Assembly: GCA_963969595.1 (NCBI GenBank)
Contig: OZ018417.1
Location: 4,838,501-4,902,500, forward strand
DNA length: 64,000 nt
Direction: 5' to 3'
From: Neckera pumila
Lineage: Eukaryota > Streptophyta > Bryopsida > Hypnales > Neckeraceae
Every line of letters starts with the position of its first letter. The first letter of the stretch is position 1. Positions 47,576 to 61,279 of this stretch are shown piece after piece. A program made the position numbers and the translations under genes. The notes under the pieces were generated by a model that was not told the DNA's origin, did no database searches, and saw nothing but the letters and a program-made list of their open reading frames with translations.

Positions 47576-50500
47576 TCAGTTCTGGCTTGTGCTATCGGAC
47601 TTGGGGAACTTAACGATCTTGCCAATTGCTACAGTCTTGCCTGTTCGCACATCACACACAATCAGAAATCAATAACACGACTAACTGATCAAGAACAACA
47701 AATACCATATAAAGCGGGTTGGTACAAATTAAAGGGAGCAGGGGACATACCCTCGTCTCGCAGCGTAAAGCGTCCAAGCTGAGGAAAATCGTCAAACTTT
47801 TCCACACAAATGATCTGGCTAACCTGAAAGTTAAACAGACGCTTCATCAGTACTCGAGATCAGCTCTTCACCATGCAAGGAAGCTACTAAAAAAACTTCC
47901 CCCTTATTGCCTTCAAGGAACCAACATATTCCTTCCTTTCAAATATAGGAAACGAGAGCTGAATACCAACCTGGATGCGAACCACTACAACGGCTCCATT
48001 CTTGACAAACAAAATTTTCTTCCTGATTGGCTTCTTTGTTTTAGGATCAATCTGATGAATGAGTCCCATAATCTCACACTCCTCTACCACAGAGTGAATG
48101 TGAAGGATGGCTTTGTACCCAGCAGTGAAAATCGCCTGTAACAATTATTATACAATTACTATACAATGACGCTTAAGATAAAAACTCTATTAACGTGCTC
48201 GATCCAGTCATACATGTTCGCGCAAACCAAGAAATGCGGCAATCTCCTATTAGTTGACGAAGCAAAGCTGACCACTATTATGATTAGCCCAGAGAGCACG
48301 GTCTGCAGTTAAATAAATCCCAAGATAAAAGCTTCAAGCAAAAATAAATTTGAACGAGGAATGTCGCTATTCAACGTTCGAGTGCATTAGAAACAAATCA
48401 GAAACAAGAAACTCACCTTGTGATCAAGAAGCTCAAGAATCTGGAGCTGAGCATCAAACTCCAGAACTGCGGGAATCGGGTTATCTGCAAAGACAACCAA
48501 TATAGTTAACTCCCGAAAAAAGAAAGAGCTTGAAAGTTGTAAAATCGGCAAGGCAAGAAATGAGATACTTACTCACGGATGAAAGAACAAATCCTGGAAT
48601 AATGTCCTCTTCTTCAACACCTGATACCCTGATTCGAAGATTTTCACCAGGCTTGGCGTAGTTTACTTCATCGTTGTCTCGATACACTGTAACAACCTTT
48701 ACCAAGGCCTGCATGCATATACACATACAGTTTAAACCGCTGTATCTGTCGCCAGAAAATACGCTCATGGACCATATCCACAGAAATCAGAAATACTTGA
48801 AAATAGCATCAACCTCCTAAGAGGACCACAAGCAATAACTTCAGGGCACTCACCTTATTAGGCATAATCATCAAAGTATCTCCTCGTCGTACACTCCCAG
48901 ATTCTATCTTGCCCATCAATACGGTACCCATGTCCCTATATTTATCTATTAAAGGCATCCTGCACATAAAATAATAAATACATCAAATTATAACTACACA
49001 GCTTACAGTACGATAAAAAAACATCAAGTCTTTGGAAATTAAGTCCCCACAAAGAGCAAATTAAGGTCTTTACCTGAAAGAACCCTTGGGATCTCGTAAT
49101 GGAAGCTCAATAGCATCCAATGCTTCAAAAAGGCAACTATCCGATGCTCTATCCCACCATGGACAAATGTCTTTTGACATCCGCTCCTTCATGTTGTGCC
49201 CCAAAAGCCCAGAAATAGGTAAAAACTGTACGTCTGCACAGTGAACCACCACAAACTTAAATTAAAATTGCCAAAATCAACAAGCTTCATCTTGAATTAA
49301 TTCTCTAGCACACTGCATCTGATAAACCAAAAGGAACGCATCAAAGAGAAAAACGAGCAACTCAATAAACGAATTAGATGCGCATACCTTTTTTTGTGTT
49401 GTATCCACATGACTTCAAGAAAGGAACAATCTTCTTTTCAATTTCATCAAACCTGAAGGCCACAATCCAATACTTCAAATTATCACCACTACTGATCACT
49501 AAGGTGAGCAAAGAGAAAAAGAAATTAACTATGCCTTAGTAGCCCTTGAGCTCTTCGTCAACAATCACGGCTGCTGAAGTACCATACTTTCGGGAAGAGC
49601 TAGCAGAGTCAGTTTAAAGGCTCACATGTAGTCTATTCTCAATACAGTCTGCTTCTGTTCCCTTAGCACTACACAAAATTCATAGATGTAGACAACATGA
49701 TCTAGTAATGCTAAACGAACTCTCCATTGTCACGTGTTGAAAAATAACCTACCTTTCCTTGGACCACTCAACCGATGGATCGTCCATCTTGTTAACAACT
49801 ACCAACAGCTTGGAAACGCCCAGGGTCTTAGCAAGCTGTGCATGCTCCCGAGTCTGACCTCCTCTCTCAAATCCAGTCTCAAACTCTCCTTTTCTGGCTG
49901 AAATTACCTGAAAAGAAACAGAGAACTCTAAATCATTAAGACTGACATCACAAATATGATCCAAGACCACAAAATCTCTCCTTCAACAATTAATAAGAGC
50001 TACGGACCGGCAAATACATCATACGTACCAGCACTCCAACGTCAGCCTGTGATGCACCACTGATCATATTTGGGACATAGTTTTTGTGGCCCTTCACAGA
50101 ACAACAACTTTTAGGAGTCAATGAGGTTCAAGCAAACCAGGTATTCGAGAGGATAATTAATTCCTTTCACCAATCATGTGTTGCATCCATGCAAACCCAA
50201 TCCTCTTGAAACACCAGAAAAATGCATCTGTAATATTCCTCTCTAGCATTGAAACAATACACCATTTGCTTTATCTGCAAAATCTAAGAAGATATATAAG
50301 ATCTTTTCTAGCGTAATCGGTCAGGAAAATTGTAAACAGAGCCTGAACTTCTAGGCGCTTTCAATTTCAGAGAGACATACCACTCAACGCCAGAAAATAA
50401 TTCTTTCACAGCTCCTAACCTAGAGCAATTACTGTTAATTCATAACAAGTATACTTAGATTCAATCAGATGCTACCAAGAAATGCAAAAAAACTTACAGG

Positions 50501-52871
50501 TGCATCCAAAATTGTGAATCTCGTTTTATCTGTCTCAAAATGAGCTCTCCCAACTTCCACTGTTTTACCCTGCATTCTCCAATATAGACATCAGATTGAC
50601 GTTAGGCAGATTGCTTCTCATCGGGCTTGTAAATAAGGAAAACTCTAGAGGACAGTGCGAACTCGCCAGTACGAATTCATCAATTTATGACGCCTTATAA
50701 TACCGACCAAAGAGCTAGTCTTCTGCTGAAATGAAACCAATTCACAACACTAACTGCAGTGCCAGTGAGGAATCGTATCCATAATTTGAAAGGAAAATGC
50801 AGAACTTTACTTGATCATTTTGACCAATTTCAGAATCAAACCACAGAAATCAAAATCAAATGAAAAAATGATTTACAACCTTTGCTCTCTCTTCCTCGTT
50901 CGTATCCATGATGTAAGCCATGTACCTGGAACATGACATTGTCAATTAGTTTCTAGACACTTCACAAAAGCGACTTCGAAACCATCTCAAAACGGTTGAG
51001 ACACATACTCCTGTTTGCGGCCAATTCCACGCAAGGTCAACTCCTACGTGAAATACCCAAGGTAAAGATATGTCATCGAGGTTCTATCACTCACCAACTC
51101 TCCCTGTTCTTGTCCTTGGCCTCCCGCTCGTACTTCTGTATCGTACGCTCGTCCACCATGCCGCTTAGGTACAATATCTGACCTCCTATGGTTGATTTAC
51201 CAGCATCTGTGTCAATATGTCAATTTAAATATCAGTGATACATCAGTCTTGACATAAAAGACTATCAGCATTGCGACAAATAAATGCTAAATTATTCGAG
51301 AAAGCGATATGTTAAGAATATAAAACCGAGCATGCTTCGGTGCACTTCCCCTATCATAGTCGGAACTCGAAATACATGAAACAGTGCACAGAAATTGATC
51401 CCCAGATAGGAAAGGAACTGAAGAGGAGAAGCAGCGGCAAACTCCGTACCTACGTGCCCAATGAATACTACATTCAAATGCTGCCGACTATCCCCAGCAT
51501 CTTCCTGCGATTCCTGCTCCTGTGCGACAGGAGCAGACGCCTGCGAATCCTTCACGGAGGTCTCCGGCTCTGGCTCAGGATGTGCGGGAGCCTCTGCCTT
51601 TGCTTCCTCCTGCAACTTATCTTCGGCATGCTTCTCCGCATCTTTCAAATTCAGATTCTCTCCTAATTGAGTAGCAACGTGCTCAGGTTCGACCTGAGAC
51701 AATTCGAGCATCAGGAAACCATACATGAATATATCTGATCAGCTAAATATAATCACTCCACCGAGTCGATTTCACAAATGCCAGACTAATAATCAAGAAA
51801 ATACACCACCACCACCAGCTCCTCAAACATACCAGACGCTAGACTAACCAGATTCGTCTTAAACATTCGCCGATCAGAATCGGACAAGCTGAAGATAGTA
51901 ACACTACCTGGACTGGCGTCGGCTCCACCGCCTCTGCCTTCAGAAACGATGGCACAAATTCCGCACTAGCTGCATTCAGACCTGAGAATCCCAATTTCGG
52001 AGGCTCCAATATTTTCTCTTCATGTTCCCAGTCGTGGTCCGCAGTATCCTATTCACAAAGAACCCTAAGCCAATCAACATCCAACAACCGAGAACCTCAA
52101 CAACACTTAACCGGTACCACATGCCAACAACATAAAACGACTCCTCCCGATACTTACATCCTCCAAACTCATATAAACCACCATAAACGACACAAAAGAC
52201 CGCACAACGCACATTAACAAAACCAACACGGCTACAACCTCAGCTCCATCAATCAACATCGAGACGTCACTCAACAGCAAAAAAATTCACACAAAAATCC
52301 ATGAACATGCACTTAAACTGACACTCCCTGCCTGTTCCAATTACCGTCCAATGATCCCCGACCAATCAACATCAGACAACCTAGAACCTCACCAGGACTC
52401 GATCAACACCACTCGTCAACAAATTACCACAACGATTAAAACCTCCACAAACGATACGAAACCAAAATCCTAACAAACATGATCAAAATTAGGTCGGCAT
52501 TTCGTCCCAAAGTAGCATCAGTACAAGGTCAAGCGCCAATGGTGCGTCGGTGAAAACGAGTGCAAGCACGCGAGGGAAGCACTTGAATCGGATTCGACAT
52601 TTATCTATCTTCAATCCAATGATTCCCGACCACTTAGCATCAGACAACCTCGAACCTCAACAGTACTTAAGCCACACCACACATCAACAACTCATCACAA
52701 TTAGTCCATCCTCCACAAACGGATACAAATCCAAAATTCTAACAAAACATTGCCAAATTAGGTCGGCATTTCGCCCTAAAAATGCATCGGTCCTAGCAAC
52801 GGTGTGGCGGCGAAACCGGCGACGAGAGAGAGAGGAAAGACGCAGGGACGCACTTGAATCGGGTCCGACAT
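47576..52871 (-). CDS. eRF3: Eukaryotic peptide chain release factor GTP-binding subunit eRF3
   Basis: A translational GTPase that works with eRF1 to end protein synthesis at stop codons in the cytoplasm. I reconstruct 16 coding exons: 52854-52871, 51908-52048, 51450-51693, 51095-51206, 50880-50925, 50498-50569, 50029-50091, 49753-49907, 49388-49452, 49074-49233, 48854-48959, 48573-48708, 48417-48484, 47971-48135, 47751-47823, 47576-47640. They sum to 1689 nt, an exact multiple of three (562 residues plus TGA), with GT-AG junctions in phase. Residues 1-53 include a PAM2 motif (GLNAASAEFVPSF) that binds poly(A)-binding protein. A linker rich in Glu, Ala and Pro follows. The GTPase motifs are GHVDAGKST, DAPGHKNYVPNMISGASQAD, NKMDDPS and ISGLLG. 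Domains 2 and 3 end with GRFTLRDEGKTVAIGKIVKF. ETDKTRFTILDAPGH and SARKGEFETGF distinguish eRF3 from EF-1alpha; HBS1 is less likely. The N-terminal extension is short, as in plants. Confidence 0.93.
52330..52871 (-). repeat. Tandem duplication of eRF3 exon 1 and adjoining intron
   Basis: A ~270 bp segment is present twice: about 52330-52600 and 52605-52871. Shared phrases include ATGATYCCCGACCA, ATTAGGTCGGCATTTCG and the coding start. The outer copy reads MSDPIQ with donor GTGCGT at 52853. The inner copy (52583-52600) reads MSNPIQ with the weaker donor GTGCTT. A third, more diverged segment of the intron part lies at about 52060-52260. I chose the outer copy as the start because of its donor and the adjacent leader. 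Confidence 0.8.
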
Positions 52872-53380
52872 GGTGGAAGCAGGACCGCCTCCCGAGTGGT
52901 TCACTTAAGGTAGCTAGCGGCGCGGGAACAGAGAAGAGAAGAGAAGAAGGGCAAGGCCAAGAGCAAGGGCAAGGGCAGGGGATGTGAGCACAGGGTGAAG
53001 CTCGGCGAGTAGCAATAGGGAGACGGGGGGAGAGAAGGGAGAGAAGGGAGAGAAGGGCAGTGGCGGGGAGAGGGGGCTCGGAGGAGCAGCAGCGGCAATG
53101 ACGAAGCGGGAGAGACAGAGAGAGCGGGAGAGATCAGAGGAACGCGAGGGTACGAGGGAGGGCATGGCCGCATGGGTCGGGTTGATCCAGGGTTTGCTTT
53201 GCTTTGCTTTGCTTCGGAGCTTTTGCGAGGGACGTGACTGGCAATAGGCTTGGGCGGACGGCTGGCGGCTCCTGACTTTAGGACGCGTGGCGATTCCGAC
53301 TTTTCTTAAGACTCTGTCCAGTTCAACGCGGGAGGGTGAATTTTTCATCCGGTTTTGAGGTACTGTATGTGCACCCATAC
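52872..53380 (-). promoter_or_regulatory. eRF3 leader and promoter region
   Basis: On the minus strand this is a long pyrimidine-rich stretch (CTCTCTCCCGCTCTCTCTGT and repeated TTCTCTCCC) just upstream of the ATG. It is GC- and CpG-rich compared with the flanks. A (GCTTT)n run lies at about 53193-53215. CT-rich leaders are common in plant housekeeping genes. The overlapping minus-strand ORFs (52901-53378) are low-complexity and I do not treat them as genes. Confidence 0.65.
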
Positions 53381-53399
53381 CGGAGGTTGTTTTTTTTAA

Positions 53400-55046
53400 T
53401 TTTTTTTAAGACAGAACAGAAAGCGATAATCTCTGGAAGGATGAAGTTATTTACCTCCATAGAAATGGATGAAACTTGCAATATATAGATGAAATTTCAT
53501 TTATTCATCAAAAATTATGTACATTCATCCAAAATTGAGTGATGCCATCCCAAGATTTGGTAGCAAATTAGCAATTTCATTCACTGAAAAGCAAGAATCT
53601 TTTGCCAAATATTTCCTAGAAAAAAATTATCACTTTTGAGTGAAAAATTGCTCAAAAAAAATGTGACCCTAAATCTCGACCCTAAATGCAACACCTTCAT
53701 CTAAATCAAAAACTGACACTAAAGTAACCACACCTAATTTTGACCCCTATTCCTCTGCCCTAAAATAATTCCGTGATTTGTGAACATTGGGTTGAAATAA
53801 GCTTCAAATTTTGTAAAAAAACATGTTACCTTATCCTTATAGTATGTGTTACCACATTGTATGCTTGCAATGTGTGTACCATTGCAATAATGTACTATGA
53901 GAAATTATTATTTGCATATTTGTTTTTCTAGTGCAATTCTAAACTAAGCTTATTTTAACTAGTGTTTTTAAACCTTGGAATTGTTTTTTGGGAGATAGAA
54001 GAATACTCTTTATATTCATGAAAGTTCATGATTGAGTTTAAAAACATTTATTTTCAGTACTTTGAAAATTCATAGTATATTTATACATTGTCCAAAAAAT
54101 GCATTTTAAGAAAAGCTAGAATTTTTTTTTGACTAACAACAAGACTCTACAAAAAGAAAATATGATAATGGATCATGCTCAATTGCTTATTCAATCAATT
54201 TTTGATGTAATTACTATGGTAAGGATGAACTTAAATGTTATATTGGAATTGAAAATGAATTTTCATGTTTTTTACAATTGGAATTATGGCCTTTTGTCAA
54301 GTTTGGCAATGTTTTCGTGTTTGTATGAATACAAAGAAATTACTTTCTAGGATTAGCTTAGCTTTGTTATTAAATAGTACACAATGAAAATGTTCTAATT
54401 CAACGTTAAAAATAGTGTTTTGAAAATTAGAAAATACACAATATCATTTGGTCCAAGTTTGATAGTATTTGGCTCCAATCTCCCGTGTTAGCTTTTTGGA
54501 GTGGTTCTACCATCATTTGGAGTAGGAAAGGCCCTACCATTTGTTCTTTCTCTTAGTTTGTTTGGTTTTGTTTCTCTCCTTGTTTTTCTCTTTTTTCTGT
54601 TTTTGCTCTTATCTCTTCATTTGCCAGCCTCGGCTTGGCTGTTGTTCCTTGGTTCCTTTTTAATGCAATGGTACTTCCTATTTGTTCAAATAAGGAGAAA
54701 AAAAACTAGGAAATTGATTCCTCTACTACTTTCCGGGATTTGTAGCCAAAATTTTTGCTAAGATTCATTTAGATTCTAGTCTTACATTTTTCGCATTGCC
54801 ATGCTATGAATTAGAAATTTTGCTATCTTATATTTCACCAATTTATACAGCATAGAAGTTTGTTTTAAAACCTGGATATTGATGAGACAAGATGTACACA
54901 TTTAAAACATGAAAATTTGAAAGAATGTAGCATCAATTTTGGATACACAAATAGAAAATACTTTTGTAATGATTACCATCTATTCTCAAATGACAAAGAA
55001 ATAATTTTTTATCCTTAAAAAGAATTTATTGATCCTTGTGTTTAGT
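53400..55046. other. AT-rich intergenic DNA, no supported gene
   Basis: The ORF 54501-54761 is a hydrophobic Leu/Phe-rich translation without context. Nothing else is supported. Confidence 0.5.
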
Positions 55047-55944
55047 TTAACCCCTAAAGGACCAAAGCCTTTTTTCTGCCAAAAACATTCAAAACTATCA
55101 TTACTATAGCAAAGAATAAAATATTTGAAAAATTGTTTTTTTGCACATCTAGCCGTAGAATTTTACACCAAATTAGTATAAAAAATGTGTAGAAAAAATT
55201 ACAAATTTTTTGACCGCGTGGATTGCAAGATAACTGCGTTTAAAGTGAAAAAATCAAGTTTTTCAAAACATTGTGAAACTAGATTATTTGACTTTGAACC
55301 TTCTTAACTTTAATTTTTTGCACTACAGAGTTTTGAGCTTTAAATCTTTATGGTGGAGAATTGAGTTGAGAATCTAGAAAAAAAGTTCCAAAAAATTTAA
55401 TTTCCATTCTTTAAAAAATTATTAAATAGAAATAGGTACAAGATAGAAGGAAAATCTAAATTATTAATATCTCTAAGATGGAATTAAAATGCACTAATCC
55501 CAATTTTGAGGTTATTCTAGCAGGAAAACTAAACCATGTGAAACTTTTTATTTTTTAAACTTGTAAGACTTGCATTTGGCAACGAATTTTACAAGTATAT
55601 TTTCAAGAAGATTCTCTAATTGTCCAAAAAACAAAATTGTCTATGACTTTCTCATAACAACTCCAAATGGAATGAATCAAAGCTTTCCATGTAGAAAAAA
55701 ATTTATCCTATGTAAAAAAAATTCAAAAAAAATTCAAATATTTTTTTGCTGGCCCCTCTCACCTATTTTGAGCTTATTTAGGCTTCATGAGCATTGATTG
55801 AAAACGAAATTATACTCCCACGAAGCTAATGAATTTTTTTATCTTCAAAAAGGTTCAAAAAGTGATGACAAAAAATCAGCCAATAGATACCTGCCCAAAA
55901 TTCCACTTGTCTCTTGAAGGGGCAATTGGGTCCTTTAGGGGTTA
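55047..55944 (+). mobile_element. piggyBac-like non-autonomous element, copy E
   Basis: 898 bp beginning TTAACCCCTAAAGGACCAAA and ending TGGGTCCTTTAGGGGTTAA. This is the cleanest pair of family termini in the window. The interior matches copy A block for block, and there is no coding capacity. Confidence 0.9.
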
Positions 55945-56338
55945 ATGTTATAGATTTATTAATATATTTGCATAATTAGATGTATATTGGTTGTAGCATA
56001 TGTGTACAAAAATCATAAACAAAAATATAAATATTAATGAAATTGAGAGTAATGCATTGAACAAGCACCCTATATAAGGAAACTATCAAGCATACCATTT
56101 CATCTTTTTGACTTGCAGAAACTTGTTTGTGAGTGGAAAGTAAAATTGATGCTACCAAGCGTACCTAAAAGAAGTTTGTGCTACAATGTGACAATGATGG
56201 GGGGAGAGTTTTAAAGATGGTTGATTCTACCTGAGGCTTTATTAACATATTTGAGTATCTACTTATTTAGGAAGTTGATAACCAAATAATTAATTTTAAA
56301 ATAATCTTAATTTGAAGGTTTAACTTCCTAAACTTTTG

Positions 56339-56960
56339 TCAAAGTAATATAAGCAAGTATGCTCTAACAAATCCTACCAAATAGATTTTTGTCACAATTG
56401 GTAAAGAATGTAAACATAGATATCCACGAAGATGCTTAACATGTACTAGTTTAAGAATGAATAGTATGAAGAGATGTGATAATGACATTTCAAATGTAAG
56501 ATAGAGCCTTGTCTGTGATATAGCTGACGTCACAGAGTTATTGGCAAACAATATATAGGTATATATCGATCAAGATGATGAACAAGTAGTTTGAAAGTGA
56601 CTACTGTGAAGATGACATGATAATGACATTCAAATATACTAGCAAATATAAGATTCAACCTTGTTTCATATCTTTTCATGTGACATAGTGGTTGGCTGAG
56701 AATAATGGATATCTAGCCACCAAGATACTTCGGACATAGGTTGATTATGAAGAAACATGATAATAACATTTAAATGTAAGATGGAGTCTCATCCAGTATC
56801 TTTTGATGTAATAGAGTGGTTAGCAAAGAATATAAAAGTAGATATCTACCAAGATGCTTAATACATTACTTAATTATAAAAAGAACATGATAATGACATT
56901 CAAATGTACAATGAAGCCTCATCTAATATATATTTGTTGATGTGATAGAGTGAAATTGGA
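56339..56960 (+). repeat. Tandem repeat, four to five units of ~125-145 bp
   Basis: Each unit contains ACATGATAATGACATTCAAA, then TGTAAGAT, GCCTYRTC, GATGTGATAGAGTGGTTAGC, AAAGAATATA and GATATCTACCAAGATGCTTA, with substitutions. The last unit is truncated near 56960. Confidence 0.8.
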
Positions 56961-56999
56961 TGAATTGATTAAAGCCATTGTTTCATGACAAAATGTAAT

Positions 57000-57992
57000 T
57001 GAAGATGAGAATATGTAATTGAAGGATTTCTACTTTGGGCCCAAAAGAATCTCAAAGATATCAATTTGTGCAATCAATTCCCTTGATACAAAGAGTAGTA
57101 ACTCTGTACAAGACATCCAATGGGACAAAAATACTATTTACAAAAGGTGAGCTCTACTATTACTATTTTATGTTATACTGTCATGGCAAATTAAAAATTA
57201 AAAAATGTGTCTCACTACGGTTCTTAGGTGCAATATGAGATATTTTTCTATTTTGCATAGGATTTGTTTTCAAAAATAAAAATCCAATTAGATTTTTAAT
57301 TCCATAAAAAAACTTGGACCTTTAAAATGGTTCTTTTTTGTGTTTAAATAAAACCAATAAATGAAGCATTTCAAATCTAGTTTCTATTCCACTTGAAAAA
57401 TCCTATAGTGAAATATTCTATTGCAATTTGAATTGAAAAAAATATATCTACATTTCTAAATATAAAATGAGAGAGGAACTTGTTTTATATTGTGATACTC
57501 TATATTAAAATATATACCTATGATGCAAGATGGGAGCATGTAAAGTGCGAAATACTAAAGTTTGACTACAAGGGCTTGTACCTACCTTTTAACCTTCTAA
57601 AGTCATTGGGGCCAAATTATTCACATTAAGATTGAAAAATGGATGATTTCTATATGGATTTTTAAAACTTTACTAATGTTATATCCACTTTGATGACTCA
57701 AATTCAAGTTATATTAAATTTTTTATTTTCCTATTTAGATTTTGCTTCAAAGAAACAAATATTATAAATTGTATTCTAACTCTTCAGATATTTTGTTTTC
57801 AAAACTTCTTTGTAACATTAAAAGTGGATATATTACCTTGCATATACCAAGAAAAATGAAGCTTTGAAAGCGTTTTCTAATTTATAACTACATTTAAATT
57901 TCAATAGCTTTTTAAAACTGAATGTTTTAGTACAATTTAGAATTGAAAGACTATAATCACTTTTCCAATTAAAGAATGATTCAAAAATCTAA
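57000..57992. other. AT-rich DNA, no supported gene
   Basis: The short ORF 57035-57238 has no recognisable motif. I see nothing else. Confidence 0.5.
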
Positions 57993-58918
57993 TTAATCCC
58001 TAAAGAACCATTGTCTGTTTGGGGGACAAATGGGATTTCAGGCAAGTACCTATGAGCTGCATCTATGTCCTATTTTTTGAAACTTTTTTGGAAGATAAAA
58101 ATAATGATAAACTTTGTGGGAAAATGAATTTTTTTCAATTGGTGCCTGCAAATAAAAGTCTTGCGTAAATAAGCTCAAAACAAGGGAGAGGAGGCAGCAA
58201 AAAAATAATTCTAAAACTTGAATTTTCTTTTTAAATTTTTTTCCATAGATTATATTTTTGTCTACCATCTAAAGCTTTGATTCATTCCATTTGGATTTTT
58301 ATGAGAAAATTCTGGACAATTTTGTTTTTTAAGCAATTAGAACATCTTTTTGAAAAAATAACTTATAGGATTCATTTTTTAATGCAATTTTTATAATTTT
58401 CAAAAAAAAAGTTTTTGTATAGATTAGTTTTTTTGCTTGAACAATCTCACCATTGGAATTTGTGCATTTTAATTCCATCTTAGAGATATTGATAATTTAG
58501 GTTTTCCTTCTATCTTGTACCTATTTCTATTTAACAAATTTAAAAATAAAATAAAATAAATTTTTTTTGAATTTTTGTTTACTTCCTAGAATTTCAATTC
58601 AATTATCTACAATAAAGATTTAAAGCTCAAAATGCTGTAGCGCAAAAAATTAAAGCTAAGAAGGTTCAAAGTCAAATAATGTAGTCCCGCATTGTAATGA
58701 AACACTTGTTTTTTTCCACTTTAAATGCAGATATTTTGCAACCTATGTGGTCAAAAATTTTGAATATTTTCCACACATTTTCATACTAGTTAGGTATAAG
58801 ATCTTATAGTTAAATGTGCAAAGAAAAGAATTTTTAAATTTTTTTACTCTTTGCTATAGAAATGGTAGTTTTTAGTGTTTTTTGGTAGAAAAAAGGTCTT
58901 GTTCCTTTTAGAAATTAA
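57993..58918 (-). mobile_element. piggyBac-like non-autonomous element, copy F
   Basis: 926 bp in reverse orientation, from TTAATCCCTAAAGAACCA at 57993 to TTCCTTTTAGAAATTAA ending at 58918. It is uninterrupted, so it served as the reference for piecing together copy B at 3918-8498. Confidence 0.85.
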
Positions 58919-60420
58919 TACAAAGACGTTTGATACAATGGTGTTTACCTGTAGTGAAAGTTTATAGTAAATTTTTCAATTTTATTCTTTGATATTGCTT
59001 ATTTTATTTTTTCAAAAATTCATGTTATTAAATAATTTCAAAATTTAACAAGTAAATCTATTTTCTTTATGATTTAGTGAATATATGATTTCATCTTTGA
59101 AGAATAAAAGTAAAGAAATCCATTTGTATGTAGTAGTAAAATGAAATATATAGAATGAAAAGATTTTGAAATTTGATAATTGAGTTGACAACATGGTTAA
59201 AAGTTTTCCTTAATCCATAAACATCTCAAAGACTCTTCCTTGCCATATATTTTAACTTGTATAATTGTGTTTAGTACAGCAACACTACCATTCTTAATTA
59301 CAGTATCATATTAAAGTACATATTTGTGTTTCAAACAATACACAACATGGATTTTAAAGGACTCTAACCTCAATATTAGCAACCTTTTGAAAAGAAACAT
59401 ATTCTTCTGTTTGGCCTCTTTAGTAATTGTTTGTCTCTTTATTTCTTTAAACTAATCTCTTTATTTAAAATTTAACTACTAGATGAGGTAGCCCAATAAC
59501 TATATTAAAACTAATCAAATTTGTTAGCAAAAGAGCAACCAAGCCTTGATATTGAAACAACACAAATCTTTCAATGTATACAAAATATGTTATTTTTGAA
59601 ATGATCCTTTATATTCATAATTTTTTTTAATATTAAAAACTAAAAACTAAAAATATCATATATATCTAAAATCTTAAACATCAAAATTTAATATATTAAT
59701 TAATTACAAACTAACAAACTATAACTTTTTAATTCAATGATTTATAAAACTATTCAATTTACAAATGAAAAATTTAAGAGTTTACAAATTGAACAAATTA
59801 AAATTTTCAAAATTTCAAAATTTGCGTAATTATGATTTTTAACAATGCATATATTGATTGGATGGCATTCATGGTAGTAACAATGAGGAGCATTAGAACT
59901 TTGGTGTTATAATTAATCTTTTGTCCACATTGAATATGTAGAAATTGATAAATTTGATGGCCTTTCACATTCAAGATAAACTTTCATGTCTCTTGCACAA
60001 TATATCCATAAGTGCTTTTTTCTTTTTATCTCAAGGTCACTACCTTTTATAATGTCTTAAAATTCAGTAATTGATTTAAAAATATATATTTCTTCCATTC
60101 ATAAAGAAGATCTTGTAAATTTTGCAAATGAGAAGGTGTTCTAAGGTAGGACATTTGGAGGCTCTACAAACAACTACTCAATATTTTCTAATTTTAGCCA
60201 CCCACATTTTAGGCTCAAATGGCATCCACTTTCATCCAAAAATGCTACAGCATTTGAAAAACAACCACGGAAGTTGAAGAGTTCTTTGAGGCAACCAATG
60301 GGTGTTGAGCATTTAGTGCTGCTAGAGTATGTATTTAATCCTTTAGCACCTCTATCATTTTTGCTTAAATCCTCATTAAGGAGATACTCCTTATAAAATT
60401 TCATAACCCCATGAGTTATG
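58919..60420. other. AT-rich DNA, no supported gene
   Basis: The minus-strand ORF 60174-60404 (CLKELFNFRGCFSNAVAFL) has no family I recognise. It lies next to the repeat shared with 9.8 kb, so it may belong to a mobile element. Confidence 0.45.
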
Positions 60421-60545
60421 AGGATATTTAAAGTGGGAATTATTATTCAAATATGAATTATTTTTTGGCACCCTATGATAGCTAAATTTCTAATTTGGCC
60501 CACTTAATGGTAGGCTATGCTTATTTATAATTGGCACATGTCTTC
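60420..60545. repeat. Dispersed repeat shared with 9780-9905
   Basis: Second copy of the repeat noted near the gypsy integrase fragment, in the same orientation. Confidence 0.5.
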
Positions 60546-61071
60546 AATATTTGCCACCTTATGTTGGTTTAAAGTGTTATTATTACCTTTGTGAACAAAA
60601 CAACAATACAAACCAAATGAAACAAATAGCAATAAAAGCATACTAGATTTACAAAATTGGCAGTCCTTGTGCACATTGCTATTATATGCATACAAACTAA
60701 ACCTTGTCAAGTGCTTAGATTTAGTGTCCACATGTACAATAGTTATGTACACAAATGGTAGAAATTCAAAAGCAATGGATATAATAAAACGATTACCAAC
60801 AAAGCAATAGAGATTGAATACACAAAAGAGTGAGAAAAGTGATTAACAAAGGTCAACATTGCCACCCTACCACCTTCTACGTGTGGGGATGCTAAGTGCA
60901 AATTTAACCTTCTTAATGGAAGCAACAATAATCAAAGCTTACAACATTGGATCTCCAAGTTTCACAAGAATTTTTACACATAATAAACGGAGCCTACTAA
61001 CAATAAATTTCTTGTATTAAATTACATCACTTTAATTACTTCTCATTTTTCCTAATCAATACCTTAAATGA

Positions 61072-61126
61072 GTTTGTTTGTTTGTTTGTTTGTTTGTTTT
61101 GTTTTGTTTTGTTTTGTTTTGTTTGT
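61072..61126 (+). repeat. (GTTT)n(GTTTT)n microsatellite
   Basis: About six GTTT units followed by about five GTTTT units, then an abrupt change to GC-rich sequence. The sharp change could mark an insertion junction. Confidence 0.95.
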
Positions 61127-61279
61127 AGCGTGGACAACTTCCTGACCGTGCGTCCCCCGATTGCGTGCTTGGTACCGTCGGAAAGCTCTCACCGAGGAGG
61201 GGTGCACCGGCTTGGTTTCGTGGCGTTTGGAGCGGTGGTGCAAAAGTTATTGAATTTCAAAGTATTTATTAATTAAAAA

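Noticed and set aside
52901..53378. Minus-strand ORFs of 90 and 154 codons rich in Ser, Pro and Leu
   Set aside because: They translate the pyrimidine-rich eRF3 leader. Low complexity and overlapping frames argue against a gene.
54501..54761. Hydrophobic ORF that could be a membrane protein
   Set aside because: Leu/Phe-rich translation of T-rich DNA with no homologue I know and no gene context.
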